Source: Lineus longissimus
Lineage: Eukaryota > Nemertea > Pilidiophora > Heteronemertea > Lineidae
Direction: 5' to 3'
Assembly (NCBI RefSeq): GCF_910592395.1
Contig: NC_088320.1
Location: 13,082,501-13,146,500 of the forward strand
Length of the DNA: 64,000 nucleotides
The notes beneath the pieces were generated by a model. The model saw only the letters and a program-made list of their open reading frames with translations. It did no database searches and was not told the DNA's origin. Shown piece by piece: positions 22,086 through 33,053 of the stretch; the first letter of the stretch is position 1; every line of letters begins with the position of its first letter. The position numbers and the translations under genes were made by a program.

Positions 22086-22406
22086 TTTGCCTTAATTGGG
22101 AAAACGTTTCTTGGTTAATGCACGCGTGTTCTCGGGTATTGATGGATTCGGTAACAAGTAACCTAAACAGCTGCACAGGAGAGAGAGATCCACACAGTAC
22201 TTTCACCGTTGGCAATAGCTATATCAATGAGAGCAGTAACGATCACTATGTAAATAATTATGATCTGGGCAAAGAAATTATCTCGGGTTTAGGGACATTG
22301 TGACCAAAAAGTTTCCAATTCTTCTGTTGTGAAGTGATTGAATCGTTGCCGTCGCCTTCCTTGTTTTCAGATCCGCGTGTCATTTCTGCAATCATGCTTT
22401 GTTTAC

Positions 22407-23546
22407 TCAGTGTTTGTGACAGTGTAGAATAAAACATAGATGTTGAACGTCTGCCATGCGCACCCAACTGTTGAACTTTGCTGGATATCCATCCCATTTA
22501 ACTAAATATTCTTTTGTTCTCCCCCTGCCGCGTTCTGCAAGTATTCTCTCGAATTTATAGGTCTTTTCTGGCGACACATCTACTTTCTGCAGCTCTTTTT
22601 CGTAGAAAGTGCCTAAGATGTTTTCACCTTGCGCGTCATGGACGCCGTACAGGGTTGGATGACTTTTAACGCGTCTTTTTATAGTGAAGATTTCTGTTGA
22701 CCAGTTGGGTAAATAAGATTTTTCGAATAGCATTTTTGTCTTGCCAATCCTTACCTTATCGCCAATTTCAAATTTGAATTTGACGTTTTTTGTTGATAGG
22801 TTTTCTTTTGAGTAGAGTATGTGCCAAACGTCATCTGCATTACCCTCGTTCACCTCGCTGGGTTTCCTCTTGATGCTCCTATGCCACATGTTGTTGTATG
22901 AATGTAGAAGTTTCTGAAGAATTGACAGGTATGACAGAGTGTTCTGCCGTGTAAAGGCACAAAACATGTGTTATTTGAAAGTTATGTTGAAACACTCGAT
23001 TATAGCTGCTTTAACCTCATTATTCGAAGTAAAAAAATTGATATTTTCTTTTTTTAGAAAGGCTTGAAATTTCTTGCCCAGAAACTCACCCCCCTTATCG
23101 GTTCTTAAATTTTTTTGTTTTCGCTTGGATGTGGCAAATATTTTAGAGAATGCATCCACCTGTTCTGCCCCTGTTTTAGTTCTTAAAGGGACCACCTACG
23201 CGAATTTCGAAAGCGTATCGATCACTGTGAGCAAATATTTATAGGGTTTATTATATTTGACTATTCTACACAAATCAACGAGATCCGCTTCCCACTGTTC
23301 GGCGATGTCGGTGACAACAATACGCCTTCGTTTGAAATGGCGACGGATCGGCTTGTGGAGCGTGTATGTGGCTTGACTTCTTAACCATTTCTTGATGTCA
23401 GAGGTCGATATCTTACTACCGACCACCCTCTTTAAGGTATTTACACCTCCAAAACTACCGGAAATACATGGTGTGTAATAGATCTTTTTCAATAGCCTGG
23501 CTGCTTTGTCACTACCACGCTTCCCAGCTTTCATTTTTGTCGTCAT
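22407..23546 (-). pseudogene. Polinton integrase with chromodomain, left arm, two nonsense codons
   Basis: One continuous frame of about 380 codons with two in-frame stops, TAG at 23198-23196 and TAA at 22973-22971. The N-terminal part has the IYYTP.ISGSFGGV pattern of Polinton integrases. The retroviral-type core shows WEADLVDL (Asp 88), RTDKGGEF (Asp 150) and KAAIIECFN (Glu 184); the last two are 33 residues apart. A C-terminal chromodomain (about 330-365) has FERILAE, YLVKWDGY and NSWV. Integrase inserts the element with 6-bp duplications; the chromodomain may bind histone marks. The same two stops occur in the right arm. Confidence 0.88.
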
Positions 23547-23683
23547 GTTTTCATGTGGAGAAGATGGTATCAGGACTGTCGAATACAGGAGAACTCTGTC
23601 TGTGAAACGTCGGAGAGTTCCAAGAAGCTAATGGGTCTCTCCTCCTCGACTTGGGCGTTTTATTGACCCCTATACCCTCCCTA

Positions 23684-24343
23684 TCATTGAGTTTGAGTTT
23701 TTTCTTCCCTGTTCGTAATCATGTTACTGGATATTTCACCCTTACCATCGAGATAAGATAGGACCGAATCAACGCCGACAGGAGGGCTAAAATGTTTTGC
23801 GTTTGAAGAGGCGTTTTGTATGACCGACTTGATATCGCTTCCTTTAATGACGTCTCCGTTAATTGAAATTTCGCCGCTTTCGTTCCAGCTAAATTTTGGG
23901 TCGTCCAGCAATGCCTGTACTAATTTTTTGGCCTTTGGTTTTGAGTACCCGGGTACTTGCTGCAATATCGCCTTGGGGGAAAGAGGAGACAATACGGAGG
24001 GCTGGGCAGCCATTTGGTTTACAGCAGTTGTATCCGCAGCTTGGGCAGTCGTTGTAACAGCATTTTGGGCTTGCCCTATTGTTCCAGCGTTTAAATCTAG
24101 TGATGGGGAATGTATTGTTCCCAAGTACTTGCGAAGCAACTGCGAGTATGCTGTGGCCTTGTCATACTCACTCATAGTTGTTGAGGACAGTATTTTTTGC
24201 ATTTCTTGATCAATACCCATTGCGTTGTATGCCTGGGGTTTGGTATCCTCTTTGTGGCGTTGCTGATACAGATATTTATCTACCATCTCATGAGGTATTA
24301 ACGCCATTTTGCGCATCTGACTCATTATGCGGCTATTTATCAA
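23684..24343 (-). CDS. Polinton conserved protein of unknown function, left arm
   Basis: A 219-codon open frame. It has LIPHEMVDKYLYQQR near the start, ILSSTTMSEYDKATAYSQLLRKYL (about 52-74), an Ala/Thr/Gln-rich linker, then PKAKKLVQALLDDPKFSWNESGEISINGDVIKGSDI and a serine-rich end. The same architecture is common in invertebrate Polinton and Polinton-like elements; I know no assigned function. It overlaps the start of the small basic gene upstream by a few bases, suggesting co-expression. The frame is intact here but broken in the right arm. Confidence 0.65.
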   Translation of the reverse strand: MINSRIMSQMRKMALIPHEMVDKYLYQQRHKEDTKPQAYNAMGIDQEMQKILSSTTMSEYDKATAYSQLLRKYLGTIHSPSLDLNAGTIGQAQNAVTTTAQAADTTAVNQMAAQPSVLSPLSPKAILQQVPGYSKPKAKKLVQALLDDPKFSWNESGEISINGDVIKGSDIKSVIQNASSNAKHFSPPVGVDSVLSYLDGKGEISSNMITNREEKTQTQ

Positions 24344-24666
24344 CCACCAAAAATACTTCCAATGGCTCTAATCACGGGGCCTAGCAGTGCTCCAAGAAAA
24401 CCACCCTTTTGAATGATCCGTTTTCGTTCCTTTAACGATGTCTTCTTGCACGCTAATTTACGGAGGGAGTGCTTGTGTTTCTTCAGACATTTAAATTGAT
24501 TTCTATTAAGGGGTACGTTGCCTTTTAAACAGTTGCTCGCAGACTCCCCCACCGCATTAAGGAGCCCTTTGTCGGCTGTTTGAAGAATCTGGCGTCTTTT
24601 CTTAGCCTGAGCAGATTTCAGTGCTTTGAGTTGGCGCACGTAATGTTTAATGTGATATTTTGCCAT
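24340..24666 (-). CDS. Polinton small basic protein with Gly-rich tail, left arm
   Basis: A 108-codon frame, strongly basic in its first 90 residues (many Lys/Arg; KKRRQILQTADKGLLNAVGE), ending GGFLGALLGPVIRAIGSIFGG, a hydrophobic glycine-rich tail. Small Lys/Arg-rich proteins with such ends occur beside the ATPase in Polintons and resemble adenovirus-type minor virion or core proteins; the role here is inference. It overlaps the end of the ATPase frame by about 49 bases. Confidence 0.65.
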   Translation of the reverse strand: MAKYHIKHYVRQLKALKSAQAKKRRQILQTADKGLLNAVGESASNCLKGNVPLNRNQFKCLKKHKHSLRKLACKKTSLKERKRIIQKGGFLGALLGPVIRAIGSIFGG

Positions 24667-25235
24667 ATCGAATAATTGATGCTAAAATCCAAGAATAGAT
24701 ATCCAAAGGGTTGACGCGTCGCATCGGCAAAAGCTTCGGGATGGGCTTTGGTATTACCAGGAGAAATTTGCTTTGCCAAATGTGTGATCTGAGACACGTC
24801 TCTTGGATTTTTGAATAACACCACATAATTAGAATTCAAGCTTATGGTGCGCTGCTGTCTCCCGTGAAAAAAAAAGTTCTGTACGATAAAGATGGCTCTC
24901 CGGTTCAAATGATGACAATCCTTGGTGAAGATCTTTGTGACTTTTTCATCTGTTTCACACATTAAATCGTCGATAAGGAGCAATGTTCGCTCATCTACAG
25001 ATGTATTTTCAGAAAAATTCAGACCAGAGACGAACTCCACATTTGGAAACGCTGCAAACGCCTCCTGCCATACTCCTCCATAGCACCAAACAATTCTATC
25101 AGGTGGAGGGTCAATAGTAGAGGCAGCATTGGATATCAATCGTTGTACAAAGAAAGACTTCCCGCACATGGTAGGCCCTGCTACTAGACATGTGAATGGA
25201 TGTTTCAAGAGAAGGTCTCCACTTGAAATATGCAT
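24618..25235 (-). CDS. Polinton packaging-type ATPase, left arm
   Basis: A 205-codon open frame. Walker A is GPTMCGKS (residues 20-27) and Walker B LLLIDD (84-89), followed by HHLNRRAIFIVQNFFFHG and LNSNYVVLFKNPRD. This is the A32/FtsK-like ATPase type of Polintons and large DNA viruses, which drives genome packaging into capsids. Length and motif order are normal for Polintons, so the frame looks functional. It is unusual that it is intact beside broken integrase and polymerase. A foldback-like element lies directly upstream. Confidence 0.85.
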   Translation of the reverse strand: MHISSGDLLLKHPFTCLVAGPTMCGKSFFVQRLISNAASTIDPPPDRIVWCYGGVWQEAFAAFPNVEFVSGLNFSENTSVDERTLLLIDDLMCETDEKVTKIFTKDCHHLNRRAIFIVQNFFFHGRQQRTISLNSNYVVLFKNPRDVSQITHLAKQISPGNTKAHPEAFADATRQPFGYLFLDFSINYSIWQNITLNITCANSKH

Positions 25236-25582
25236 GCTGAGATCTCGACTAATATAATGAGGGATTCAACAAAAAAATACTGTTATAGGTTATAGTGCAA
25301 CTGTCTAGAGCAAAAACAGATAATGATCTATTGTACCGTGGATGTTGGTGATAATGATGATGATACATTCTGTAATAGTGCTATCAAGGTATTTTAACTG
25401 TTTTCTGGCGCAGAAACCATAATAGATGACACTGGCAATAATTTTTACAATAACATCCCTTATAAAATGACATATATGTAAGCACGATACAGTTCAATGA
25501 TGTTTATAAAATAATAATAGCAGATGTACAATGATGATAATAGCGCTCAAGGAGCGCGTAAACTTCACTATGGTGAAATAAT

Positions 25583-26582
25583 GGTTTATGCCTGTTTCGC
25601 CTATTCCTGTTTCGCCTATTCCTGTTCCGCCTATTCCTGTTTGGCCTATTTCCTGTTTGGCCTATTTCCTGTTTCGCCTATACCTGTTTCGCCTACTTCC
25701 TGTTTCGCCTACTTTCCAGTACCCCTACAATAAATCGACTCTCCCAGGGGGAACCTTAGGGATGCATGTCCATTTTATGGGAAAAATGTGAGGGAACAAT
25801 TGGATGATGTTAACGATGTGATGAAAATTTGACTAATCAAATGCCATCAACTTTATTAACAAACCATGCCATGACCGTTTTGAAAGAGTCACCTTGAAAG
25901 CGGGGACAGTCCGGGACTTATTTGACCATATGACTATACTGACACACAGTAAAAACTAATAGATTAAGTAGAGTAAAGCAGTCGCTTATTTTATAAAAAC
26001 AGGAATTCATGAGTTTTTGATAAAAATACATAATACTGTACATTCTCATAATTATTTGATCAAAATCAGCTGTAAAACCCATGTCATAGTAAAGAACAAT
26101 GTAGCTATAGGTATTCTTTCTATTACGTAGCCAGTTACTGACTAAGACAAAAGAAAGAGAATCCACAATATAAAATGCAGGTCTGAGAAACCTTTCTCAA
26201 ATCTAATGAAAGGGTAAAACTTTCTTACTATTTTATTTCTTGCCTTTTAAAATACGCTAAAACATAAGCCAATGTAAGCTATGTATAATTTTCCAAAGCT
26301 ATTCCGAATAATACTGAAATAATTGACATGTCGCTAAATCCATTATTTCAGACTTTATTCTTAATGATAGCCTTTAACACTATAGTAAGGGACGGTTCAT
26401 ATTCCTACGTCTGTGGGGAGGTTAGCAATACTTTTGAATAGGCGAAACAGGAATAGGCGAAACAGGAATTAGGCGAAACAGGAATAGGCGAAACAGGAAG
26501 TAGGCGAATCAGGAATAGGCGAATAAGGAATTAGACGAAACAGGAATAGGCGGAACAGGAATAGGCGAAACAGGAATACACC
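25583..26582. mobile_element. Foldback-like element with minisatellite inverted repeats, left arm
   Basis: About 1.0 kb flanked by the 8-bp direct repeat GAAATAAT (25575-25582 and 26583-26590). Both ends are inverted arrays of a 15-bp unit CCTGTTTCGCCTATT with variants, starting GGTTTATGCC on the left and, reversed, GGTGTATTCC on the right. The about 700-bp core has no gene I recognise. Terminal repeats built from tandem repeats are the hallmark of Foldback-type elements. Confidence 0.8.
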
Positions 26583-26617
26583 GAAATAATACACGTGAGA
26601 GAGAGACGTCAAAATAG

Positions 26618-28130
26618 CTAATAGCCAAAAGGCAATGTAAAGAAATCGTCTGTCAGGTAACGCTTGTCGTATACTAAGCCGTACTTTTTCACCTCCCGAA
26701 CTGTGGTAATTTTGAAATCCTTACGTCGCCGAATTTTGTAAGGATTTTCGACCGAAAGGGTGTCGGAAAAATTCAGGTTTTGTACCAAGTCCCTCATGGT
26801 TTCGAAATTGATTTTTTGACTATTACCATAGTTCAGGGTGAACCCTCGGACTTTGCACACAGTCTCTTTACTCTATTTGATGCGATACCCGTAGTTTTTT
26901 GGTCCCCCTGAAACAAACTCTTCAAGGGATGCGCCGTTCAACTCATCCTTGAAATCCCCCAGATAGTCGCCTAGGGGTGGGTTGAAGTGTTTTTTGTTTG
27001 TTTTGTCGTACACGTATATAATACTATCAGTGTCAAAATATTATACTTGTTGATCAAGTTTTTCCAACTCCTCATACAATTACAGCCGCACATGTGCAGT
27101 TGTGTAAGCTGCGATAACACAATTTGTGTAAGGACACGCTTCTATGAATTCAGTCTTCTCACGGTATTTCAAAAGAACGAATTCTTCGTTCACTAATTGA
27201 GAATCTGTTACTTCAATGCTATCGTCGGTCAATTTATTGATATAAACCTCTGGACTATCTGTATATAATGTCTTTACAAAGTTATTTCGTTGCCCGAATT
27301 TTCCCCACAACGCACATATCCCTGCCTTGTAGGTACTGCGCATGCCTGCGTTATATTTGATATTGTAACGGTCTAAAGTGATCCCCTCGTGCGGTGCGTA
27401 ATCATCGATGTACTTCTTTTTGTCTTCTTCGGTCTCACACCAATCGGGCCAACCGCTAGCTTCTTCTTTTCTGCTTTAGAAAAGTATTAATGAAACTCAT
27501 AAATAGACCGCCCTCTTTCTTCTCAAGATCATATTGGGTTGTTTGCTCGAAATCCCAAATTTCGTATGTTCGCACCAGACGATAGCCCTTTTCGACCGCT
27601 TTTCTGACTTCAAATATAACCCATGTCCCTATCAGAGTGCACTCATCGTCTGAATGGTCACACGTTTTAGACGACGTCTCCGCACACTTCGCACAAAGAG
27701 AAAACTTCAACTTGTTACCCGTCCTCTGGGGTAAAACAGGAAAATACAATTGCTTTGGCGGTAATACTTTACATTTGATAAGACCTTCGCACTTCTGTGG
27801 GTCGTCAACCTTTTGCAGATTTTCACCCCGGTACATCACTGGGTGCCCTAGAGGATAATGTTTATATTTATTGACATACGGATAAAGCGATGTAAAGTCG
27901 ACATATTTGATGCTTTCGTTTTCATTACATTTGTGATACAGTTTCACAGCGTTCGTTCTTCCCCCGAAAAAGGCTTCTCGGGGGGGGGGGGGGTTCAGAG
28001 GCTCGGAGATGTTCAGATCTTTTGCAAATGCTGCCAGTTCGGGATCTGCCTTAATTTCCACTCTGAACTCGCACTCCCACTTGGAAATGACAGTGTATCC
28101 GCGGTCTCTTTAAGAAAGTACGCCGTACGC
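26618..28130 (-). pseudogene. Polinton DNA polymerase B, left arm, exonuclease region deleted
   Basis: Keeps the polymerase part: motif A VDFTSLYPYVN in the open frame 28061-27456, LWGKFGQR (27343-27080) and the FDTDS catalytic box near 27040. It has a +1-type frameshift after FLKQK (about 27470) and nonsense codons just upstream of FDTDS, all shared with the right arm. The 3'-5' exonuclease region is lost in a deletion of about 1065 bp. Protein-primed family B polymerases replicate Polintons; this copy cannot. Confidence 0.85.
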
Positions 28131-28140
28131 CAAAATCGTA

Positions 28141-28177
28141 CAAACTTCATAAATTCTCTTAGAATTTATGAAGTTTG
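28141..28177. repeat. Palindrome centre of the Polinton
   Basis: A perfect hairpin: arm CAAACTTCATAAATTCT (28141-28157), spacer CTT (28158-28160), then the exact inverse from 28161. Outside it the arms continue as inverted copies of polymerase sequence, with the left arm deleted after about 14 more bases. Confidence 0.95.
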
Positions 28178-30761
28178 TATTCTACGATTTTGAGTCAACA
28201 CAGGAGAAAATACTGGCTGATGGTTCAAAGGAGCACGTGCCCAATCTGTGTGTTGCACAGCGTTGCTGCCTTTTTTGTGGGAGGGAACAAAGCGCTGAAA
28301 ATGATGACGACTTGCTGTATTGTGTGCGGAGACAGACGTGATGAATGCGTCTTCAAGGGGGAGGATACCGTAACGGAATTTTGTGAATGGTTATTCAACG
28401 GCGAAAATATGGGGCGAATGGCAATCGCTCACAATAACAGGGGTTACGATGCTTTCTTCATCATCCAGTATCTTCACCGTGTTGGTATTAAGCCCACAAA
28501 CGTAATACAGGTGGGACAGAAGTATCTTTCATTCGAAGCGTGCGGCATAAAATTCCTGGATTCATTGAGTTATTTGACAATGCCGCTGAGTGCATTTCCG
28601 AAAACGTTTAACCTGAAAGAGTGTCGAAAGGGCTGGTTTCCCCATCACTTTAATACAGAAGAAAATCTAAATTATGTCGGGGAGATACCCGACATGAAGT
28701 ACTTTGCCCCTGAGAGCATGTCTGTTGACGGTAGAAAGGAATTTATGTTGTGGTACGAAAATCAAAAAGGAAAAGAGTACAACATGTTCGAGGAGCTTCT
28801 TGCATACTGTAAAAGTGACGTTACGATTCTCCGTCGCTGTTGTGTCTTATTCGCTCTGGCTTTTGAAACCATTCTAAAGGTTAATCCCTTTGAGAAAAGT
28901 GCAACCATGGCTTCAGCATGCAGGCGAGTGTACCGTCAAAACTTTATGGAGCCCAACACCGTTGGCGTACTACCTCCATACGGATAAACATGCGACAAAC
29001 AGTCTGCTATAGGTGTCAAGTGGTTGGAATGGTTGATGCGAAAAAACCCAAATCTCTTTATACAACATGCGCAAAACGGGGGCGAAAAGGCGATTGCGAA
29101 TTCCAAAGTAGATGGGTGGGATGAGCGGAATAACGTTGTCTATTCTTTCGACGTGTGTTACTTTCATGGTTGCGAAGTCTGCTTTCCAAAAGGATACACC
29201 ATGAATCAACGTACAGGTTCAACTATGGGTGAACTGCGCGAACGCACTGCGTTTCGGCGTACTTTCTTAAAGAGACCGCGGATACACTGTCATTTCCAAG
29301 TGGGAGTGCGAGTTCAGAGTGGAAATTAAGGCAGATCCCGAACTGGCAGCATTTGCAAAAGATCTGAACATCTCCGAGCCTCTGACCCCCCCCCCCCCCC
29401 GAGAAGCCTTTTTCGGGGGAAGAACGAACGCTGTGAAACTGTATCACAAATGTAATGAAAACGAAAGCATCAAATATGTCGACTTTACATCGCTTTATCC
29501 GTATGTCAATAAATATAAACATTATCCTCTAGGGCACCCAGTGATGTACCGGGGTGAAAATCTGCAAAAGGTTGACGACCCACAGAAGTGTGAAGGTCTT
29601 ATCAAATGTAAAGTATTACCGCCAAAGCAATTGTATTTTCCTGTTTTACCCCAGAGGACGGGTAACAAGTTGAAGTTTTCTCTTTGTGCGAAGTGTGCGG
29701 AGACGTCGTCTAAAACGTGTGACCATTCAGACGATGAGTGCACTCTGATAGGGACATGGGTTATATTTGAAGTCAGAAAAGCGGTCGAAAAGGGCTATCG
29801 TCTGGTGCGAACATACGAAATTTGGGATTTCGAGCAAACAACCCAATATGATCTTGAGAAGAAAGAGGGCGGTCTATTTATGAGTTTCATTAATACTTTT
29901 CTAAAGCAGAAAAGAAGAAGCTAGCGGTTGGCCCGATTGGTGTGAGACCGAAGAAGACAAAAAGAAGTACATCGATGATTACGCGCCGCACGAGGGGATC
30001 ACTTTAGACCGTTACAATATCAAATATAACGCAGGCATGCGCAGTACCTACAAGGCAGGGATATGTGCGTTGTGGGGAAAATTCGGGCAACGAAATAACT
30101 TTGTAAAGACATTATATACAGATAGTCCAGAGGTTTATATCAATAAATTGACCGACGATAGCATTGAAGTAACAGATTCTCAATTAGTGAACGAAGAATT
30201 CGTTCTTTTGAAATACCGTGAGAAGACTGAATTCATAGAAGCGTGTCCTTACACAAATTGTGTTATCGCAGCTTACACAACTGCACATGTGCGGCTGTAA
30301 TTGTATGAGGAGTTGGAAAAACTTGATCAACAAGTATAATATTTTGACACTGATAGTATTATATACGTGTACGACAAAACAAACAAAAAACACTTCAACC
30401 CACCCCTAGGCGACTATCTGGGGGATTTCAAGGATGAGTTGAACGGCGCATCCCTTGAAGAGTTTGTTTCAAGGGACCAAAAAACTACGGGTATCGCATC
30501 AAATAGAGTAAAGAGACTGTGTGCAAAGTCCGAGGGTTCACCCTGAACTATGGTAATAGTCAAAAAATCAATTTCGAAACCATGAGGGACTTGGTACAAA
30601 ACCTGAATTTTTCCGACACCCTTTCGGTCGAAAATCCTTACAAAATTCGGCGACGTAAGGATTTCAAAATTACCACAGTTCGGGAGGTGAAAAAGTACGG
30701 CTTAGTATACGACAAGCCTTACCTGACAGACGATTTCTTTACATTGCCTTTTGGCTATTAG
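28164..30761 (+). pseudogene. Polinton DNA polymerase B, right arm, broken
   Basis: The first motif is VFYDFES (about 28177), exonuclease motif I, only a few codons from the palindrome centre, so the protein's N-terminal region is missing. Exonuclease II (IAHNNRGYDAFFI) and III (YCKSDVTIL) follow in the open frame to 28987; then motif A VDFTSLYPYVN (29319-29924), LWGKFGQR and FDTDS (about 30345). Breaks are frameshifts near 28250, a stop near 28985, a frameshift at about 29910 and nonsense codons at about 30298 and 30337. Frames from 29319 on carry the same breaks as the left arm. A run of 15 C lies in the coding frame at 29386-29400. Confidence 0.88.
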
Positions 30762-30796
30762 CTATTATGACGTCTCTCTCTCACGTGTATTATTTC

Positions 30797-31811
30797 GGTG
30801 TATTCCTGTTTCGCCTATTCCTGTTCCGCCTATTCCTGTTCCGCCTATTCCTGTTTCGCCTAATTCCTTATTCGCCTATTCCTGATTCGCCTACTTCCTG
30901 TTTCGCCTATTCCTGTTTCGCCTAATTCCTGTTTCGCCTATTCCTGTTTCGCCTATTCAAAAGTATTGCTAACCTCCCCACAGACGTAGGAATATGAACC
31001 GTCCCTTACTATAGTGTTAAAGGCTATCATTAAGAATAAAGTCTGAAATAATGGATTTAGCGACATGTCAATTATTTCAGTATTATTCGGAATAGCTTTG
31101 GAAAATTATACATAGCTTACATTGGCTTATGTTTTAGCGTATTTTAAAAGGCAAGAAATAAAATAGTAAGAAAGTTTTACCCTTTCATTAGATTTGAGAA
31201 AGGTTTCTCAGACCTGCATTTTATATTGTGGATTCTCTTTCTTTTGTCTTAGTCAGTAACTGGCTACGTGATAGAAAGAATACCTATAGCTACATTGTTC
31301 TTTACTATGACATGGGTTTTACAGCTGATTTTGATCAAATAATTATGAGAATGTACAGTATTATGTATTTTTATCAAAAACTCATGAATTCCTGTTTTTA
31401 TAAAATAAGCGACTGCTTTACTCTACTTAATCTATTAGTTTTTACTGTGTGTCAGTATAGTCATATGGTCAAATAAGTCCCGGACTGTCCCCGCTTTCAA
31501 GGTGACTCTTTCAAAACGGTCATGGCATGGTTTGTTAATAAAGTTGATGGCATTTGATTAGTCAAATTTTCATCACATCGTTAACATCATCCAATTGTTC
31601 CCTCACATTTTTCCCATAAAATGGACATGCATCCCTAAGGTTCCCCCTGGGAGAGTCGATTTATTGTAGGGGTACTGGAAAGTAGGCGAAACAGGAAGTA
31701 GGCGAAACAGGTATAGGCGAAACAGGAAATAGGCCAAACAGGAAATAGGCCAAACAGGAATAGGCGGAACAGGAATAGGCGAAACAGGAATAGGCGAAAC
31801 AGGCATAAACC
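30797..31811. mobile_element. Foldback-like element with minisatellite inverted repeats, right arm
   Basis: Mirror copy of 25583-26582, flanked by ATTATTTC at 30789-30796 and 31812-31819. Arrays run at 30797-30958 and 31683-31811. The repeat number or sequence of single units differs slightly from the left arm. It separates polymerase B from the ATPase. Because both arms have it at the same place, it inserted before the palindrome formed, unless copied by conversion. Confidence 0.8.
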
Positions 31812-32158
31812 ATTATTTCACCATAGTGAAGTTTACGCGCTCCTTGAGCGCTATTATCATCATTGTACATCTGCTATTATTATTTTATAAACATCATTGA
31901 ACTGTATCGTGCTTACATATATGTCATTTTATAAGGGATGTTATTGTAAAAATTATTGCCAGTGTCATCTATTATGGTTTCTGCGCCAGAAAACAGTTAA
32001 AATACCTTGATAGCACTATTACAGAATGTATCATCATCATTATCACCAACATCCACGGTACAATAGATCATTATCTGTTTTTGCTCTAGACAGTTGCACT
32101 ATAACCTATAACAGTATTTTTTTGTTGAATCCCTCATTATATTAGTCGAGATCTCAGC

Positions 32159-32776
32159 ATGCATATTTCAAGTGGAGACCTTCTCTTGAAACATCCATTC
32201 ACATGTCTAGTAGCAGGGCCTACCATGTGCGGGAAGTCTTTCTTTGTACAACGATTGATATCCAATGCTGCCTCTACTATTGACCCTCCACCTGATAGAA
32301 TTGTTTGGTGCTATGGAGGAGTATGGCAGGAGGCGTTTGCAGCGTTTCCAAATGTGGAGTTCGTCTCTGGTCTGAATTTTTCTGAAAATACATCTGTAGA
32401 TGAGCGAACATTGCTCCTTATCGACGATTTAATGTGTGAAACAGATGAAAAAGTCACAAAGATCTTCACCAAGGATTGTCATCATTTGAACCGGAGAGCC
32501 ATCTTTATCGTACAGAACTTTTTTTTTCACGGGAGACAGCAGCGCACCATAAGCTTGAATTCTAATTATGTGGTGTTATTCAAAAATCCAAGAGACGTGT
32601 CTCAGATCACACATTTGGCAAAGCAAATTTCTCCTGGTAATACCAAAGCCCTTCCCAAAGCTTTTGCCGATGCGACGCGTCAACCCTTTGGATATCTATT
32701 CTTGGATTTTAGCATCAATTATTCGATATGGCAAAATATCACATTAAACATTACGTGCGCCAACTCAAAGCACTGA
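32159..32776 (+). CDS. Polinton packaging-type ATPase, right arm
   Basis: Inverted counterpart of the ATPase at 24618-25235, also open over 205 codons with both Walker motifs. It differs at two residues near 170 (Leu and Lys for His and Glu in the KAxPxAFAD stretch). Two open copies of the same gene in inverted orientation lie about 7 kb apart. Confidence 0.85.
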   Translation: MHISSGDLLLKHPFTCLVAGPTMCGKSFFVQRLISNAASTIDPPPDRIVWCYGGVWQEAFAAFPNVEFVSGLNFSENTSVDERTLLLIDDLMCETDEKVTKIFTKDCHHLNRRAIFIVQNFFFHGRQQRTISLNSNYVVLFKNPRDVSQITHLAKQISPGNTKALPKAFADATRQPFGYLFLDFSINYSIWQNITLNITCANSKH

Positions 32777-33053
32777 AATCTGCTCAGGCTAAGAAAAGAC
32801 GCCAGATTCTGCAAACAGCCGACAAAGGGCTCCTTAATGCGGTGGGGGAGTCTGCGAGCAACTGTTTAAAAGGCAACGTACCCCTTAATAGAAATCAATT
32901 TAAATGTCTGAAGAAACACAAGCACTCCCTCCGTAAATTAGCGTGCAAGAAGACATCGTTAAAGGAACGAAAACGGATCATTCAAAAGGGTGGTTTTCTG
33001 GAGCACTGCTAGGCCCCGTGATTAGAGCCATTGGAAGTATTTTTGGTGGTTGA
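32728..33053 (+). pseudogene. Polinton small basic protein, right arm, frameshifted
   Basis: Counterpart of the gene at 24340-24666. A 1-bp deletion (one T of a TCTT run near 32998) shifts the frame after IIQKGGFL, giving a stop at 33012 and loss of the glycine-rich tail. Confidence 0.7.

Larger units (their letters stand above)
20631..28157 (-). repeat. Polinton left arm (inverted copy)
   Basis: A 7.5-kb inverted copy of the right arm; its genes read on the minus strand. Relative to the right arm it lacks about 1065 bp (right-arm 28191-29255, most of the polymerase exonuclease region), with a 7-bp GGCGTAC repeated at the junction. It has intact versions of two small genes that are frameshifted in the right arm. 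Confidence 0.95.

Noticed and set aside
25524-25791. Proline/valine repeat proteins in two frames
   Set aside because: They are translations of the 15-bp foldback minisatellite in different frames, not genes.
30797-31811. CRISPR-like array at the 15-bp repeats
   Set aside because: Units are contiguous tandem repeats without spacers, in inverted arrangement at both ends of a transposon, in animal DNA.
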